Source: Bradyrhizobium liaoningense (GTDB lineage Bacteria; Pseudomonadota; Alphaproteobacteria; Rhizobiales; Xanthobacteraceae). Taken from it: a stretch of DNA of 64,000 bases. Location: the NCBI RefSeq assembly GCF_018130825.1, contig NZ_JAFCJS010000002.1, positions 930,001 to 994,000 on the forward strand, written 5' to 3'. Positions 32,531 through 42,579 of the stretch are shown piece by piece. The position numbers and the translations under genes were made by a program. A model generated the notes under the pieces. The model was not told the DNA's origin and did no database searches. It saw only the letters and a list, made by a program, of their open reading frames with translations. Within the stretch, counting starts at the first letter, position 1, and every line of letters begins with the position of its first letter.

Positions 32531-32619
32531 GTAGGGTGGGCAAAGCGGAGCGTGCCCACCACCGTTATCGAAATCGAGAGAATGGCGGGCACGGCGCTTT
32601 GCGCCTTTGCCCACCCTAC
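32531..32619. repeat. REP-like palindromic element, GTAGGGTGGG family, copy 2
   Basis: GTAGGGTGGGCAAAGCG at 32531-32547 pairs with CGCCTTTGCCCACCCTAC at 32602-32619, and GTGCCCACCA with TGGCGGGCAC inside. The outer ten bases are identical to copy 1 beyond ligD. It lies between the convergent ku and kdpE genes and could act as a transcription barrier. Confidence 0.8.
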
Positions 32620-32631
32620 AGGTCTGTGGGG

Positions 32632-33321
32632 TCAATCCCCCGCCTTCAGCCGGTAGCCGATCCCCGTCTCGGTCAGCACATATTGCGGACGCTCCGGATC
32701 GGCCTCGATCTTCTGGCGGAGCTGGCGGACATAGACGCGCAGGTATTGCGCATCGGTCAGCTCGTCCCACAGCTCCTTCAACAGGAACCGATGGGTCAGC
32801 ACCTTGCCGGCGTGCTGCACCAGCACGCGCAGCAGGTCGTATTCCTTCGGCGACAGTTTGACGTCGCGCTCGCCGACCTTGACGATGCGGCGCACGAGAT
32901 CGACCGAGAGATCGCCGGTGCGAAACACCGGGCGCTCACCCTGCACCTGGAGCTGGTGCCGCAGCGCGGCGCGCAGGCGCGCGAGAAGCTCGTCCATGCC
33001 GAACGGTTTCGTCAGATAGTCGTCGGCACCGAGATCGAGCGCCTGCACCTTGCCGGCCTCGTCGCCCCGGCTCGACAGCACCACGATCGGCACGGCCTCG
33101 TTGCGGGCCCGGATGGTGCGGAGCAGCTCATGACCCTGGATGTCGGGCAGGCCGAGATCGAGGATGATCAGCGCGGGTCCTTCAGCGAGCTTTTCCAGCG
33201 CCGACTTGCCGTTCGGTGCTTCCAATATCTCATAGCCCTGCGTCGTCAGCCCCATCCGCAACAATTTGCGGATCGGCGGCTCGTCGTCGATGACCAGGAC
33301 CTTGATCGGGGCGGCACTCAT
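32632..33321 (-). CDS. kdpE: KdpE response regulator (OmpR family)
   Basis: The 229-residue protein has an N-terminal receiver domain with phosphoacceptor Asp55 in LIILDLGLPD and the paired acidic residues in VIDDEPPI, then a winged-helix DNA-binding domain (about 130-229) ending in RPQYVLTETGIGYRL. Phosphorylated by KdpD, it would activate the kdp operon; members of this family bind as dimers to tandem repeats. It overlaps kdpD by four bases and is the last gene of the kdp transcript. A candidate tandem-repeat binding module lies upstream of the operon and at three other promoters nearby. Confidence 0.95.
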   Translation of the reverse strand: MSAAPIKVLVIDDEPPIRKLLRMGLTTQGYEILEAPNGKSALEKLAEGPALIILDLGLPDIQGHELLRTIRARNEAVPIVVLSSRGDEAGKVQALDLGADDYLTKPFGMDELLARLRAALRHQLQVQGERPVFRTGDLSVDLVRRIVKVGERDVKLSPKEYDLLRVLVQHAGKVLTHRFLLKELWDELTDAQYLRVYVRQLRQKIEADPERPQYVLTETGIGYRLKAGD

Positions 33322-36041
33322 GCGGCGGTATCCAATGCGTGGGTCTGTGCCGGAACCGGCAGACGGATGGTGAGGATCGCGCCGCTCCGGTCATTGCGAT
33401 TGGCGGCCGAAATCGTGCCCCGCATCGCCTCGACGAAGCCGCGGGAGATGGCGAGCCCGAGGCCCGTGCCGGGACGGACGTGATCGCCCTTCTGCGCGCG
33501 GTAGAACTTGTCGAACACGCTCTCGAGCTCGTGGGACGGAATGCCGTCGCCTTCGTCGGCAACCTCGAGCACCACCTGATCGCGCTCGCGCCGGCTCCGG
33601 ATCGAGATGGTGGTGTCGGGCGGCGAATATTTCGCGGCATTGTCGAGCAGGTTGAACAGCACCTGCTCGAACAGCACGGCATCGAGCTGCAGCATCGGCA
33701 GATCGGCGGCCAGCACCAGCTCGACCTTGTGCGCGGTCAGGATCTTGCTGGCGCGGCGCAGCGCGCTGCCGATGATCTCGCCGAGATCGTGCAAGGCCGT
33801 GTTGGGCACGATGGCGCCGGACTCGAGTTTGGTCATGTCGAGCAGATTGGCGATGAAGCGGTTGAGCCGCTCGGATTCGTCGATCACGGTGGCGAGCAGG
33901 TCGCGCTTCTCGGTGTCGGACAAGGCACCGGCGAGATCGCGCATGGTCGAGGCCGCCCCCAGCACGGAAGCGAGCGGCGTCTTCAGGTCGTGCGAGATCG
34001 AGGTCAAGAGCGCCGAGCGCAGCCGCTCGGATTCGACGGTGCGCTTGACGCGATCCATGTCCTCGACCAGCAGCACGCGCTCGATCGCGAGCGCGCCCTG
34101 GTCGACCAGCGCGTCCAGCAGCCGGCGCTGGTCCGGCGTCAGCAGCGGACCGGTGCGGTCGTTGTCGATGCCGATGACGCCGATGGGGCCGCGCCCGGTG
34201 CGCATCGGCAGAAACAGCCGCTTTGCGCCCGGCAACGTGTCCGAGCCACGGCCGGCGGAACGATCATTGCTCCAGGCCCAGTTGGCAGCGGCGAGGTCGG
34301 CCTGGTCCAGTTGGTCCTCCGGCGGATAGCCTGACTTCACCGTGAGCAGACCGTCCTCCGGCAGCAGCAGCACGACGCGCACCTTCAGCATCAACGCGAT
34401 CTGGTAGGCGCTCGCCCAGAGGACGTCGTCGAGCGTGGCGGTGCCGGCGAGCTTGCGGCTGAAGGCATAGAGCTGCTCGGTCATCCTGATCCGGCCGATG
34501 GCTGCATCGGCCTGCGTGCGCACGCGGCCTGCTACATTCGACACCACGAACGCGATCAACATGAAGAAGAAGAACGCCGCGACGTTGGTTGGATCGGTGA
34601 TGGTGAAGGTGTAGACCGGCGGCAGGAAGAAGAAGTTATACGCCAGCGACGCCGCAACGCTCGCAAGCAATGACGGCCACAGCCCATAGCGGACAGCCAC
34701 GGCGACCACCGCGGTCAGGAACATCAGATCAACGTTCTCGATGCCGAAATAGGGCTTGATGGCCACCGCTGCGGCTAGGCCGAGTGCGGTGATCCCGAGC
34801 GCCTTCAGATAAGGAAGTGCATCAAACGGCTCGGACCGTGCCGCGGTCTGCACCACTGTCTTTGGCGCCGCCTCTTCGGAGAGCTCGTCGCCGGGGATGA
34901 CGTGGACGCTGATATTGCCCGCACGGCGCACCAGATCATGCACCACCGAGCCGCGCGTCATCTCGAACCAGCGCGAGCGGGTCGATTTGCCGATCACGAT
35001 CTGGGTGACGTTGTTGCCATGCGCGAAGTTGATGACGTCGTCGGCGATGCGGCGGCCGACGGCGGGAATGGTCAAGGCTTCGCCGCCCAGCGCCTCCGCG
35101 AGCCGCAGCGTATCGGCGAGACGATCGCGCTCCTCGTCGGACAATTGCAGCGAGCGCCGGGTCTCGATCGAGATCGCGGTGAACGGTGCATGCAGCCGGT
35201 CGGCCAGCCGCTTGGTGTAGCGGACGAGGCCAGCCGCGCGTGGATCTTCGCTGACACAGACCAGGATGCGCTCGCCCGCGGCCCAGGGGCCGGCGATCGC
35301 ATTCGCCTGCATGTGGTTGAGCAGCTGCTCGTCGACCCGTTCGGCCGTCCGCCGCAGCGCGAGCTCGCGCAGCGCGGTCAGATTGCCGGGCGAGAAATAA
35401 TGCTCCAGCGCCCGCTCGGCCTGTTTGGGGACGTAGACCTTGCCCTCCCTCAGCCGCTGGATCAAATCGTCGGGCGTGAGGTCGATCAGCTCGATGGCGT
35501 CGGCGCGGTCGAACACCGAATCCGGCACGGTTTCGCGCACCCGCACATGGGTGATCTGGGCGACGACGTCGTTCAGGCTCTCGATGTGCTGGATGTTGAC
35601 GGCGGTGTAGACATCGATGCCGTGGAATAGCAGCTCCTCGACGTCGAGATAGCGCTTGGGATGGCGGCTGCCCGCGGCATTGGTGTGGGCGAGCTCGTCG
35701 ACCAGCGCGATTTGCGGCCGCCGCGCGATCACGGCGTCGAGGTCCATCTCCTCGACGATCTGGCCGCGGTAATCGAGCCGCTTGCGCGGGATCACTTCGA
35801 GGCCGCGCACCAGCGCCTCGGTCTCGGCGCGGCCGTGGGTCTCGACGAAGCCGACCACGACATCGATGCCGGCCTTGCGCTTGGCATGAGCGCTCTGCAG
35901 CATCTCGTAGGTCTTGCCGACACCGGGGGCGGCGCCGACGAAGATCTTCAGCTTGCCGCTCGCGCTTTCCTCCCGGCGCGCAGCTTCCAGCAGCGCCTCG
36001 GGAGACGGACGTTGTTCGGGATCGCGGCGCTCTCGGACCAT
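33318..36041 (-). CDS. kdpD: KdpD sensor histidine kinase
   Basis: The 907-residue protein has the full KdpD layout: N-terminal KdpD domain with Walker A GAAPGVGKTYEM, a universal-stress-protein-like domain (about 250-370), four membrane helices of the DUF4118 segment (about 410-520), a GAF-like region, then HisKA with SHDLKTPLASVLG (His684) and an HATPase_c domain with the G-box DEGDGIPSH and GTGLGLAI. It senses potassium limitation and salt stress at the inner membrane and phosphorylates KdpE. It starts 40 bases after kdpC. Confidence 0.95.
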   Translation of the reverse strand: MVRERRDPEQRPSPEALLEAARREESASGKLKIFVGAAPGVGKTYEMLQSAHAKRKAGIDVVVGFVETHGRAETEALVRGLEVIPRKRLDYRGQIVEEMDLDAVIARRPQIALVDELAHTNAAGSRHPKRYLDVEELLFHGIDVYTAVNIQHIESLNDVVAQITHVRVRETVPDSVFDRADAIELIDLTPDDLIQRLREGKVYVPKQAERALEHYFSPGNLTALRELALRRTAERVDEQLLNHMQANAIAGPWAAGERILVCVSEDPRAAGLVRYTKRLADRLHAPFTAISIETRRSLQLSDEERDRLADTLRLAEALGGEALTIPAVGRRIADDVINFAHGNNVTQIVIGKSTRSRWFEMTRGSVVHDLVRRAGNISVHVIPGDELSEEAAPKTVVQTAARSEPFDALPYLKALGITALGLAAAVAIKPYFGIENVDLMFLTAVVAVAVRYGLWPSLLASVAASLAYNFFFLPPVYTFTITDPTNVAAFFFFMLIAFVVSNVAGRVRTQADAAIGRIRMTEQLYAFSRKLAGTATLDDVLWASAYQIALMLKVRVVLLLPEDGLLTVKSGYPPEDQLDQADLAAANWAWSNDRSAGRGSDTLPGAKRLFLPMRTGRGPIGVIGIDNDRTGPLLTPDQRRLLDALVDQGALAIERVLLVEDMDRVKRTVESERLRSALLTSISHDLKTPLASVLGAASTMRDLAGALSDTEKRDLLATVIDESERLNRFIANLLDMTKLESGAIVPNTALHDLGEIIGSALRRASKILTAHKVELVLAADLPMLQLDAVLFEQVLFNLLDNAAKYSPPDTTISIRSRRERDQVVLEVADEGDGIPSHELESVFDKFYRAQKGDHVRPGTGLGLAISRGFVEAMRGTISAANRNDRSGAILTIRLPVPAQTHALDTAA

Positions 36042-36081
36042 GCTGTCAATATAATCATCTGCGCGCCGCGAGCCTAGACTG

Positions 36082-36687
36082 CTACTTGGCTGCAGCGCGA
36101 TCCAGCGCGAGGTTCAGCGCCAGTACGTTAACGCGGGGTTCGCCCAGCAGGCCGAGCAAGCGGCCCTGAACGTTGGCAGCCACGATCTGCTTCACAGCGT
36201 CCTGCGGCATATTCCGGGCCTTGGCGACGCGCGACACCTGGAATTCCGCCGCTTCCGGCGAGATGTCCGGATCGAGGCCGCTGGCAGAGGTGGTCACCAA
36301 GTCGACCGGCACGGGCGCGTTCGGATTTTCGCCCCTGAGCTTGTCCACATCCTCCTTCAGCCGGTCGGCCAGCGCCTTGCTGCTCGGGCCGAGGTTGGAG
36401 CCACCCGAATTGGCGGCGTTGTAGTGCGCCGACACCGTCTTGGTCGAATCATTCGGGTCCGGGGCCAGAGTCGCCGAGGGGCGGCCGTGGAAATACTTGT
36501 CCTCCTTGAACTCCTGCCCGATCAGCGCGGAGCCGATCACCTTGCCGTCTTTCTCGATCAGGCTGCCCTGTGCCTTGGCGGGGAAGATCGCGCCGGCAAT
36601 GGCGGTCATCGCCAGCGGATAGACCAGGCCCGTGATGGCGGTGAGCACCAGCAAGAGGACGATGGCGGGGCGGATTTCTCTGAGCAT
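36082..36687 (-). CDS. kdpC: Potassium-transporting ATPase subunit KdpC
   Basis: The 201-residue protein has one N-terminal membrane helix (about 8-30, ending [14 protein letters not shown]) and the conserved periplasmic part with [29 protein letters not shown] and [16 protein letters not shown]. It is the small subunit that stabilises the KdpFABC complex and assists ATP affinity. It is separated from kdpB by 59 bases containing a strong hairpin, unlike the tight kdpA-kdpB junction. Confidence 0.95.
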   Translation of the reverse strand: MLREIRPAIVLLLVLTAITGLVYPLAMTAIAGAIFPAKAQGSLIEKDGKVIGSALIGQEFKEDKYFHGRPSATLAPDPNDSTKTVSAHYNAANSGGSNLGPSSKALADRLKEDVDKLRGENPNAPVPVDLVTTSASGLDPDISPEAAEFQVSRVAKARNMPQDAVKQIVAANVQGRLLGLLGEPRVNVLALNLALDRAAAK

Positions 36688-36710
36688 GTTACGTCTCCAA
36701 AATCTTCGTC

Positions 36711-36741
36711 ATCGTGCGGGACGCCGCGCGTCCCGCACGAT
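36711..36741. promoter_or_regulatory. Perfect 13-base-pair hairpin between kdpB and kdpC
   Basis: ATCGTGCGGGACG (36711-36723) and CGTCCCGCACGAT (36729-36741) form a perfect stem with a five-base loop, starting five bases after the kdpB stop on the minus strand. No T-run follows, so it is more likely an RNA stability or partial attenuation element inside the operon than a full terminator. Confidence 0.7.
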
Positions 36742-36746
36742 GGCGA

Positions 36747-38861
<2,115 letters not shown>

Positions 38862-38885
38862 GGAGGTCACTCCAAACAGTCAGAG

Positions 38886-40589
38886 TCAGAAGACTTGGCC
38901 GGCGTTCATCGCGAGGTGCTCGACGATCGGGCCGAGCGCGAGTGCCGGGAAGAAGGTCAGGCCGCCGATGATCAGGATCACGCCGACGACGAGGCCGACG
39001 AACAGCCCGCCGGTCGTCGGGAACGTACCCGCCGACGGCGGAATCGACTTCTTGGCCGCGAGCGAGCCCGCGATCGCCATCGCCGGGACGATCATGAAGA
39101 AGCGGCCGACGAACATCGCCGATGCGAGCGTGAGGTTGTAGAAGAAGGTGTTGCCGGTGAGCCCTGCGAAGGCCGAGCCGTTGTTACCGGTCGCCGAGGT
39201 GAAGGCATAGAGCACCTCGGTGAAGCCGTGCGGGCCGGCATTCGCCATCGAGGCGACCGCCGCCGGATAGACCACGCCGACCGCGGTCCAGCCGAGATAC
39301 ATCAGCGGCAGCACCAGGATCGCGAGCATCGCCATCTTGACCTCGCGGGCCTCGATCTTCTTGCCGACATATTCCGGCGTGCGGCCGACCATCAGGCCGG
39401 CGACAAAGATCGCGAGCACGACGAACAGCAGCATGCCGTAGAGACCTGCGCCGACGCCGCCGATGATGATCTCCCCTAACTGCATGTTGATCAGCGGGAT
39501 CATGCCGCCGAGCGCAGTGAAGCTGTCATGCATCGCGTTGACCGCGCCGCAGGACGCCGCCGTCGTGATCACGGCGAACAGCGAGGAGGCGACGATGCCG
39601 AAGCGGACCTCCTTGCCTTCCATGTTGCCGCCGGTCAGGCCCAGAGCATGGAGCGTCGAGGTGCCGTTCGCTTCGGCCCAATAGGTGACGGCGACGCCGG
39701 CGACGAACAGGACGCCCATGACGGAGAGGATCGCCCAGCCCTGGCGCTGGTTGCCGACCATGCGGCCGAACACGTTGGTCATGGCCGCGCCGATCAGGAA
39801 GATCGACAGCATCTGCACGACATTCGACAGCGCGGTCGGGTTCTCGAAGGGATGGGCGGCGTTGGCGTTGAAGAAGCCGCCGCCGTTGGTCCCCAGCATC
39901 TTGATCGCAACCTGCGAGGCGACCGGGCCGACTGCGATGGTCTGCTTGGCGCCCTCGAGCGTCGTCGCATCGACATAGGCGCCGAGCGTCTGCGGCATGC
40001 CCTGCCAGACCAGGAACAGCGTGTAGACGACGCAGATCGGCAGCAGCACATAGAGCGTGGTGCGCGTGACATCGACCCAGAAATTGCCGACGGTGCGAAC
40101 CGAGGCGCGCGAGAAGCCGCGGATCAGGGCCACCGCGAGCGCGATGCCGGTTGCCGCCGACAGGAAGTTCTGGTGCGTCAGGCCGAGCATCTGGACGAGA
40201 TATGACAGCGTGCTCTCGCCGCCGTAATTCTGCCAGTTGGTGTTGGTGACGAAGGAGATCGCGGTGTTGAAGGAGAGGTCTTCCGCAACCGCGCCCTGCC
40301 CGGCCGGATTGAACGGCAACACGGCCTGGAGCCGCATCACGGCGTAGATGATGAGGAAGCCGCCGACATGGAACAGCAGCATCGCGACCGTATAGGTCAG
40401 CCAGTGCTGCTCGCGCCTCTCGTCGACGCCGGAGATCCAGTAGATGCCGGCCTCGATCGGGCGCAGCACCGGCGACAGGAACGTGCGCTCGCCGTTGAAC
40501 ACGCGCGTCATGTACCAGCCGAGCGGCTTGGTGAGCGCGACGATGATCGCGCAGTAGAGAATGATCTGGAGCCAACCGATCACAGTCAT
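38886..40589 (-). CDS. kdpA: Potassium-transporting ATPase subunit KdpA
   Basis: The 567-residue protein has ten or so membrane helices and the four selectivity-filter-like repeats of the potassium channel superfamily, visible as [46 protein letters not shown] and [13 protein letters not shown]. It is the ion-translocating subunit of KdpFABC. The ATG lies four bases beyond the stop of a 34-codon hydrophobic open frame. Confidence 0.95.
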   Translation of the reverse strand: MTVIGWLQIILYCAIIVALTKPLGWYMTRVFNGERTFLSPVLRPIEAGIYWISGVDERREQHWLTYTVAMLLFHVGGFLIIYAVMRLQAVLPFNPAGQGAVAEDLSFNTAISFVTNTNWQNYGGESTLSYLVQMLGLTHQNFLSAATGIALAVALIRGFSRASVRTVGNFWVDVTRTTLYVLLPICVVYTLFLVWQGMPQTLGAYVDATTLEGAKQTIAVGPVASQVAIKMLGTNGGGFFNANAAHPFENPTALSNVVQMLSIFLIGAAMTNVFGRMVGNQRQGWAILSVMGVLFVAGVAVTYWAEANGTSTLHALGLTGGNMEGKEVRFGIVASSLFAVITTAASCGAVNAMHDSFTALGGMIPLINMQLGEIIIGGVGAGLYGMLLFVVLAIFVAGLMVGRTPEYVGKKIEAREVKMAMLAILVLPLMYLGWTAVGVVYPAAVASMANAGPHGFTEVLYAFTSATGNNGSAFAGLTGNTFFYNLTLASAMFVGRFFMIVPAMAIAGSLAAKKSIPPSAGTFPTTGGLFVGLVVGVILIIGGLTFFPALALGPIVEHLAMNAGQVF

Positions 40590-40593
40590 GGCA

Positions 40594-40698
40594 TTAACCC
40601 TTCAGGCATTGTGTCCAGCGCAAAAGCGGCAGGAGCAGCGCAAGCAGGCCGGCGACGAGCACGGCGTCGGCCAGCAGCAATTCGACAAGCAGCAGCAC
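40594..40698 (-). CDS. Small hydrophobic peptide between kdpF and kdpA (34 residues)
   Basis: An open frame starts at GTG 40698, three bases after the kdpF stop, and ends at TAA 40594, four bases before the kdpA ATG. The predicted peptide is leucine/valine/alanine-rich over most of its length (start [13 protein letters not shown]) and ends in RWTQCLKG, so it would form one membrane helix with a positive end. It exactly fills the space between two coupled genes. It could be a second KdpF-like subunit or simply spacer. I do not recognise a family. Confidence 0.5.
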   Translation of the reverse strand: MLLLVELLLADAVLVAGLLALLLPLLRWTQCLKG

Positions 40699-40701
40699 GA
40701 C

Positions 40702-40791
40702 TCAGAACCGCTCGGGCCGCAGCAGCGCGTAGGTGAGATAGACCAGGAGGCCGAACGAGACGGCGCCGGCAAGCGCGTAATCGAAGATCAT
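40702..40791 (-). CDS. kdpF: KdpF, small membrane subunit of the potassium ATPase
   Basis: The 29-residue peptide MIFDYALAGAVSFGLL... ending LTYALLRPERF has a single membrane helix and the conserved C-terminal YALLRPERF of KdpF. It stabilises the KdpABC complex in the inner membrane. It lies first among the named kdp genes, as expected. Confidence 0.9.
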   Translation of the reverse strand: MIFDYALAGAVSFGLLVYLTYALLRPERF

Positions 40792-40802
40792 GGCGCGCTC
40801 CG

Positions 40803-40886
40803 TCACAGCCGTTCGCAGGCGTAGGTGTAGCCGATCGCGAGGGCGAAGAAGGCGAAGCCCAGCGCCAGCATCAGAATGTCCATCAT
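40803..40886 (-). CDS. Small hydrophobic peptide upstream of kdpF (27 residues)
   Basis: The frame starts at ATG 40884-40886 with GAGGAG seven bases upstream, a strong ribosome-binding site, and ends 11 bases before kdpF. The peptide (MMDILMLALGFAFF... ending YTYACERL) is one membrane helix with a charged C-terminus and a cysteine, similar in size to KdpF but different in sequence. It would be the first gene of the kdp transcript. I recall similar unnamed peptides at this place in other alphaproteobacteria, but cannot confirm this here. Confidence 0.65.
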   Translation of the reverse strand: MMDILMLALGFAFFALAIGYTYACERL

Positions 40887-41020
40887 GGCGATACTCCTCA
40901 ATACGAGACGATATCCGGCATTGCCTGTCTCCGGATTCCCGGTAGGCCGCTTGCTTCGAGCGAATGCAGCACGTGTCTCTCCGGCCGGGAACTTCACCGC
41001 GCTGAAGTGCCATTGCGCAC

Positions 41021-41070
41021 ATAGGTTTTCGAGATGAGGCCTATGGCGACGTTATAGGAATCTCATAAAG
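41021..41070 (-). promoter_or_regulatory. Kdp-type promoter module A, facing the kdp operon
   Basis: On the minus strand CTTTATGAGATTCCTATAAC (41070-41051) is a tandem half-site box (TTATGA and CTATAA-like, 11 bases apart). It is followed without gaps by the shared downstream part of the module, with CTCG at module positions 38-41 and CCTAT at 46-50 as a possible -10. The predicted transcript starts near 41013 and runs into the 27-residue peptide and kdpF. The rest of the 40887-41402 gap holds module B and nothing else recognised. Confidence 0.65.
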
Positions 41071-41290
41071 GCCGGCACGTCGTGCCATCCGCCATGCGAC
41101 ACCGACAACGCATTTCCGGGAGCACGCTCCGTGCAGGCGGTGCAGCGACGCAATCCACCGACGCCTTTGCCCTCCCTTGATACGGCAGGCCGCGCCTCAG
41201 GTCTTTTCAAAACGCCCTGCTTCCATAAGCCTCCACCTCGGCGGAGACGGTAATCCGGACTCTATCGGTCTGACCCGGAAGAATCCGGGC

Positions 41291-41340
41291 ACTTATGAAA
41301 TCCCTATATCTCTCGCCCGGTCCCCATCTCGTTTTCAAAT
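41291..41340 (+). promoter_or_regulatory. Kdp-type promoter module B, ahead of the 154-residue gene
   Basis: ACTTATGAAATCCCTATATC (41291-41310) matches box A at 15 of 20 positions, and CATCTCG follows at the same distance as in module A. A -10-like CAAAT ends at 41340. The gene start is 63 bases downstream. This is the most diverged of the four copies. Confidence 0.5.
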
Positions 41341-41402
41341 GTCCTTCCAGCCATCTTGGAGAGGCCGGCCGACTGACCGACGCCACTTCCAGGAGGCCTG
41401 AC

Positions 41403-41867
41403 ATGACCGCTGCTCTCCGACGCATAGACCCACCTTCCCTCGCCCGGCAGCTTCGCGCGGCACCGGCAATGACGCGGCCGCTGATGCTCGAGATCGTCAA
41501 GTCCTGCCGGCGCCTCCCGTCGCTGGGCCAGGGCGAACGCAGGGCACGCGTCCAGCGCCTGATCGATGCGGAAGCCTGGACCGACGCGGCGCTGGCGCTG
41601 ATGGAGTTCGAGCTGCCGCTGTGGCAGGTCCGCCGCATCGCCTATGACGAGGGCGAGTGGCATTGCGCGCTCTCGCGCGAGCGCGAACTGCCGGACTGGC
41701 TGGACGCCGCGATCGAGGCACACCATGGCGACCTCGCGCTCGCCTTGCTGTCGGCGTTCATCGAGGTGCAGGCGCTGGCCGTGGAGGTATCGCGGCCAAG
41801 CGTTCCCACCGTGCGCCCCGTCCCGGATTCGCTCTACGAGCCGGTTGCCTGCGAGAATTTCAGCTAA
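41403..41867 (+). CDS. Hypothetical protein, 154 residues, putative Kdp-type regulon member
   Basis: The ATG at 41403 follows an AGGAGG site at 41391-41396, so this start is well supported; the longer frame from 41295 is rejected. The protein is soluble and mostly helical by eye, arginine-rich at the N-terminus, with a central acidic/aromatic part (LMEFELPLWQVRRIAYDEGEWHC is interrupted here only for description) and a proline-rich end. No signal peptide or membrane segment is seen. I do not recognise a family. Module B lies directly upstream and a small membrane protein gene follows after 22 bases. Confidence 0.75.
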   Translation: MTAALRRIDPPSLARQLRAAPAMTRPLMLEIVKSCRRLPSLGQGERRARVQRLIDAEAWTDAALALMEFELPLWQVRRIAYDEGEWHCALSRERELPDWLDAAIEAHHGDLALALLSAFIEVQALAVEVSRPSVPTVRPVPDSLYEPVACENFS

Positions 41868-41889
41868 GCCAGCCGGACAGGTTCGCGCC

Positions 41890-42168
41890 TTGCCGCAATC
41901 TTCGAACACGTCGCGGGCTCTGAGCCCGGCGCGGGTGATCGCGCGCTTTGCCGTGCGCGTCGTCCTCCTCGGAGCCTTTGCGGCGTTCGGCAGCATCGGC
42001 TTCGGCCGCAGCCTCGCCGCCCTGCTCTGGATGTCGATCATCCTCTGCGCCGCCGTCGCGGTTCTCAGGCGCGAGCAGCTGTTTGGCGCCGTCCTCAATC
42101 ATTGGGACGAATGCGCGGCATTCGGGGCGCTGTTCGCGCTGGTTCACCTTGTCAACGAGCAGAGCTGA
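41890..42168 (+). CDS. Small membrane protein, about 92 residues, unknown function
   Basis: The frame continues from TTG 41890; no ATG or better start was found, so the beginning is uncertain. Two hydrophobic helices are predicted (VVLLGAFAAFGSIGF and LLWMSIILCAAVAVL), with a weaker third near the end (FGALFALVHLV). It lies 22 bases after the 154-residue gene and in the same direction, so the two are probably co-transcribed. No family recognised. Confidence 0.5.
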   Translation: MPQSSNTSRALSPARVIARFAVRVVLLGAFAAFGSIGFGRSLAALLWMSIILCAAVAVLRREQLFGAVLNHWDECAAFGALFALVHLVNEQS

Positions 42169-42176
42169 ACGGAACG

Positions 42177-42226
42177 CTTTATGAGCTTCCTATGAGATCG
42201 CCGCAGTGCCTCACTCGAAATCATAT
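42177..42226 (+). promoter_or_regulatory. Kdp-type promoter module C, ahead of the 84-residue gene
   Basis: CTTTATGAGCTTCCTATGAG (42177-42196) matches box A at 17 of 20 positions and shows the tandem repeat TATGAG twice, 11 bases apart. It is followed by CGCCGCAG, then CTCG at 42214-42217 and CATAT ending at 42226 as a possible -10. The gene start is 75 bases downstream. Confidence 0.65.
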
Positions 42227-42300
42227 TCGCTTGAACAGATATTGATCGGACGGTTGCGGGCTCGCGCTCGCCACCGGCGTCAATCGGAAGGAATACATCC

Positions 42301-42555
42301 GTGAAACTCGTCGAACCTCCCTCGTGCAGCTCCCCTTCGACCATCGTCTTCATCGGCCGCAACCGCCGGGGACAATGGGTTGCGCAGGAGCAGAACGGCC
42401 TCTACGGCGGCCTGTTCGTCAGCCGCGCCCAGGCCGTCAAATACGCGCTGTTCGAGAACGGACAGCATCCCGAGACCATCGTCGAGCTGCCGCGCGAGCT
42501 CGAGCTCGACATGGGCAAGCGCCCCGACATCATCGTCTCGCAGCGCGCCGCCTGA
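42301..42555 (+). CDS. Hypothetical 84-residue protein, paralogue of the 130-residue protein at 44237
   Basis: It starts at GTG 42301 with GGAAGGA ten bases upstream. The core reads FIGRNRRGQWVAQEQNGLYG then GLFVSRAQAVKYAL, and ends with an acidic stretch (ELPRELELDMG). The same pattern, FIGRNRAGLWVAREANGRVG followed by GLF, occurs in the 44237 gene, so the two are paralogues. Similar short proteins occur in Rhizobiales as far as I recall, without known function. It lies behind promoter module C and 24 bases before the DapA-like gene. Confidence 0.8.
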   Translation: MKLVEPPSCSSPSTIVFIGRNRRGQWVAQEQNGLYGGLFVSRAQAVKYALFENGQHPETIVELPRELELDMGKRPDIIVSQRAA

Positions 42556-42579
42556 GCCGGCGCCAACAGGCGAAAGACC

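Noticed and set aside
41304..42098. 264-codon open frame antisense to the 154-residue gene
   Set aside because: The plus-strand gene has an AGGAGG site and an upstream promoter module; the antisense frame has neither.
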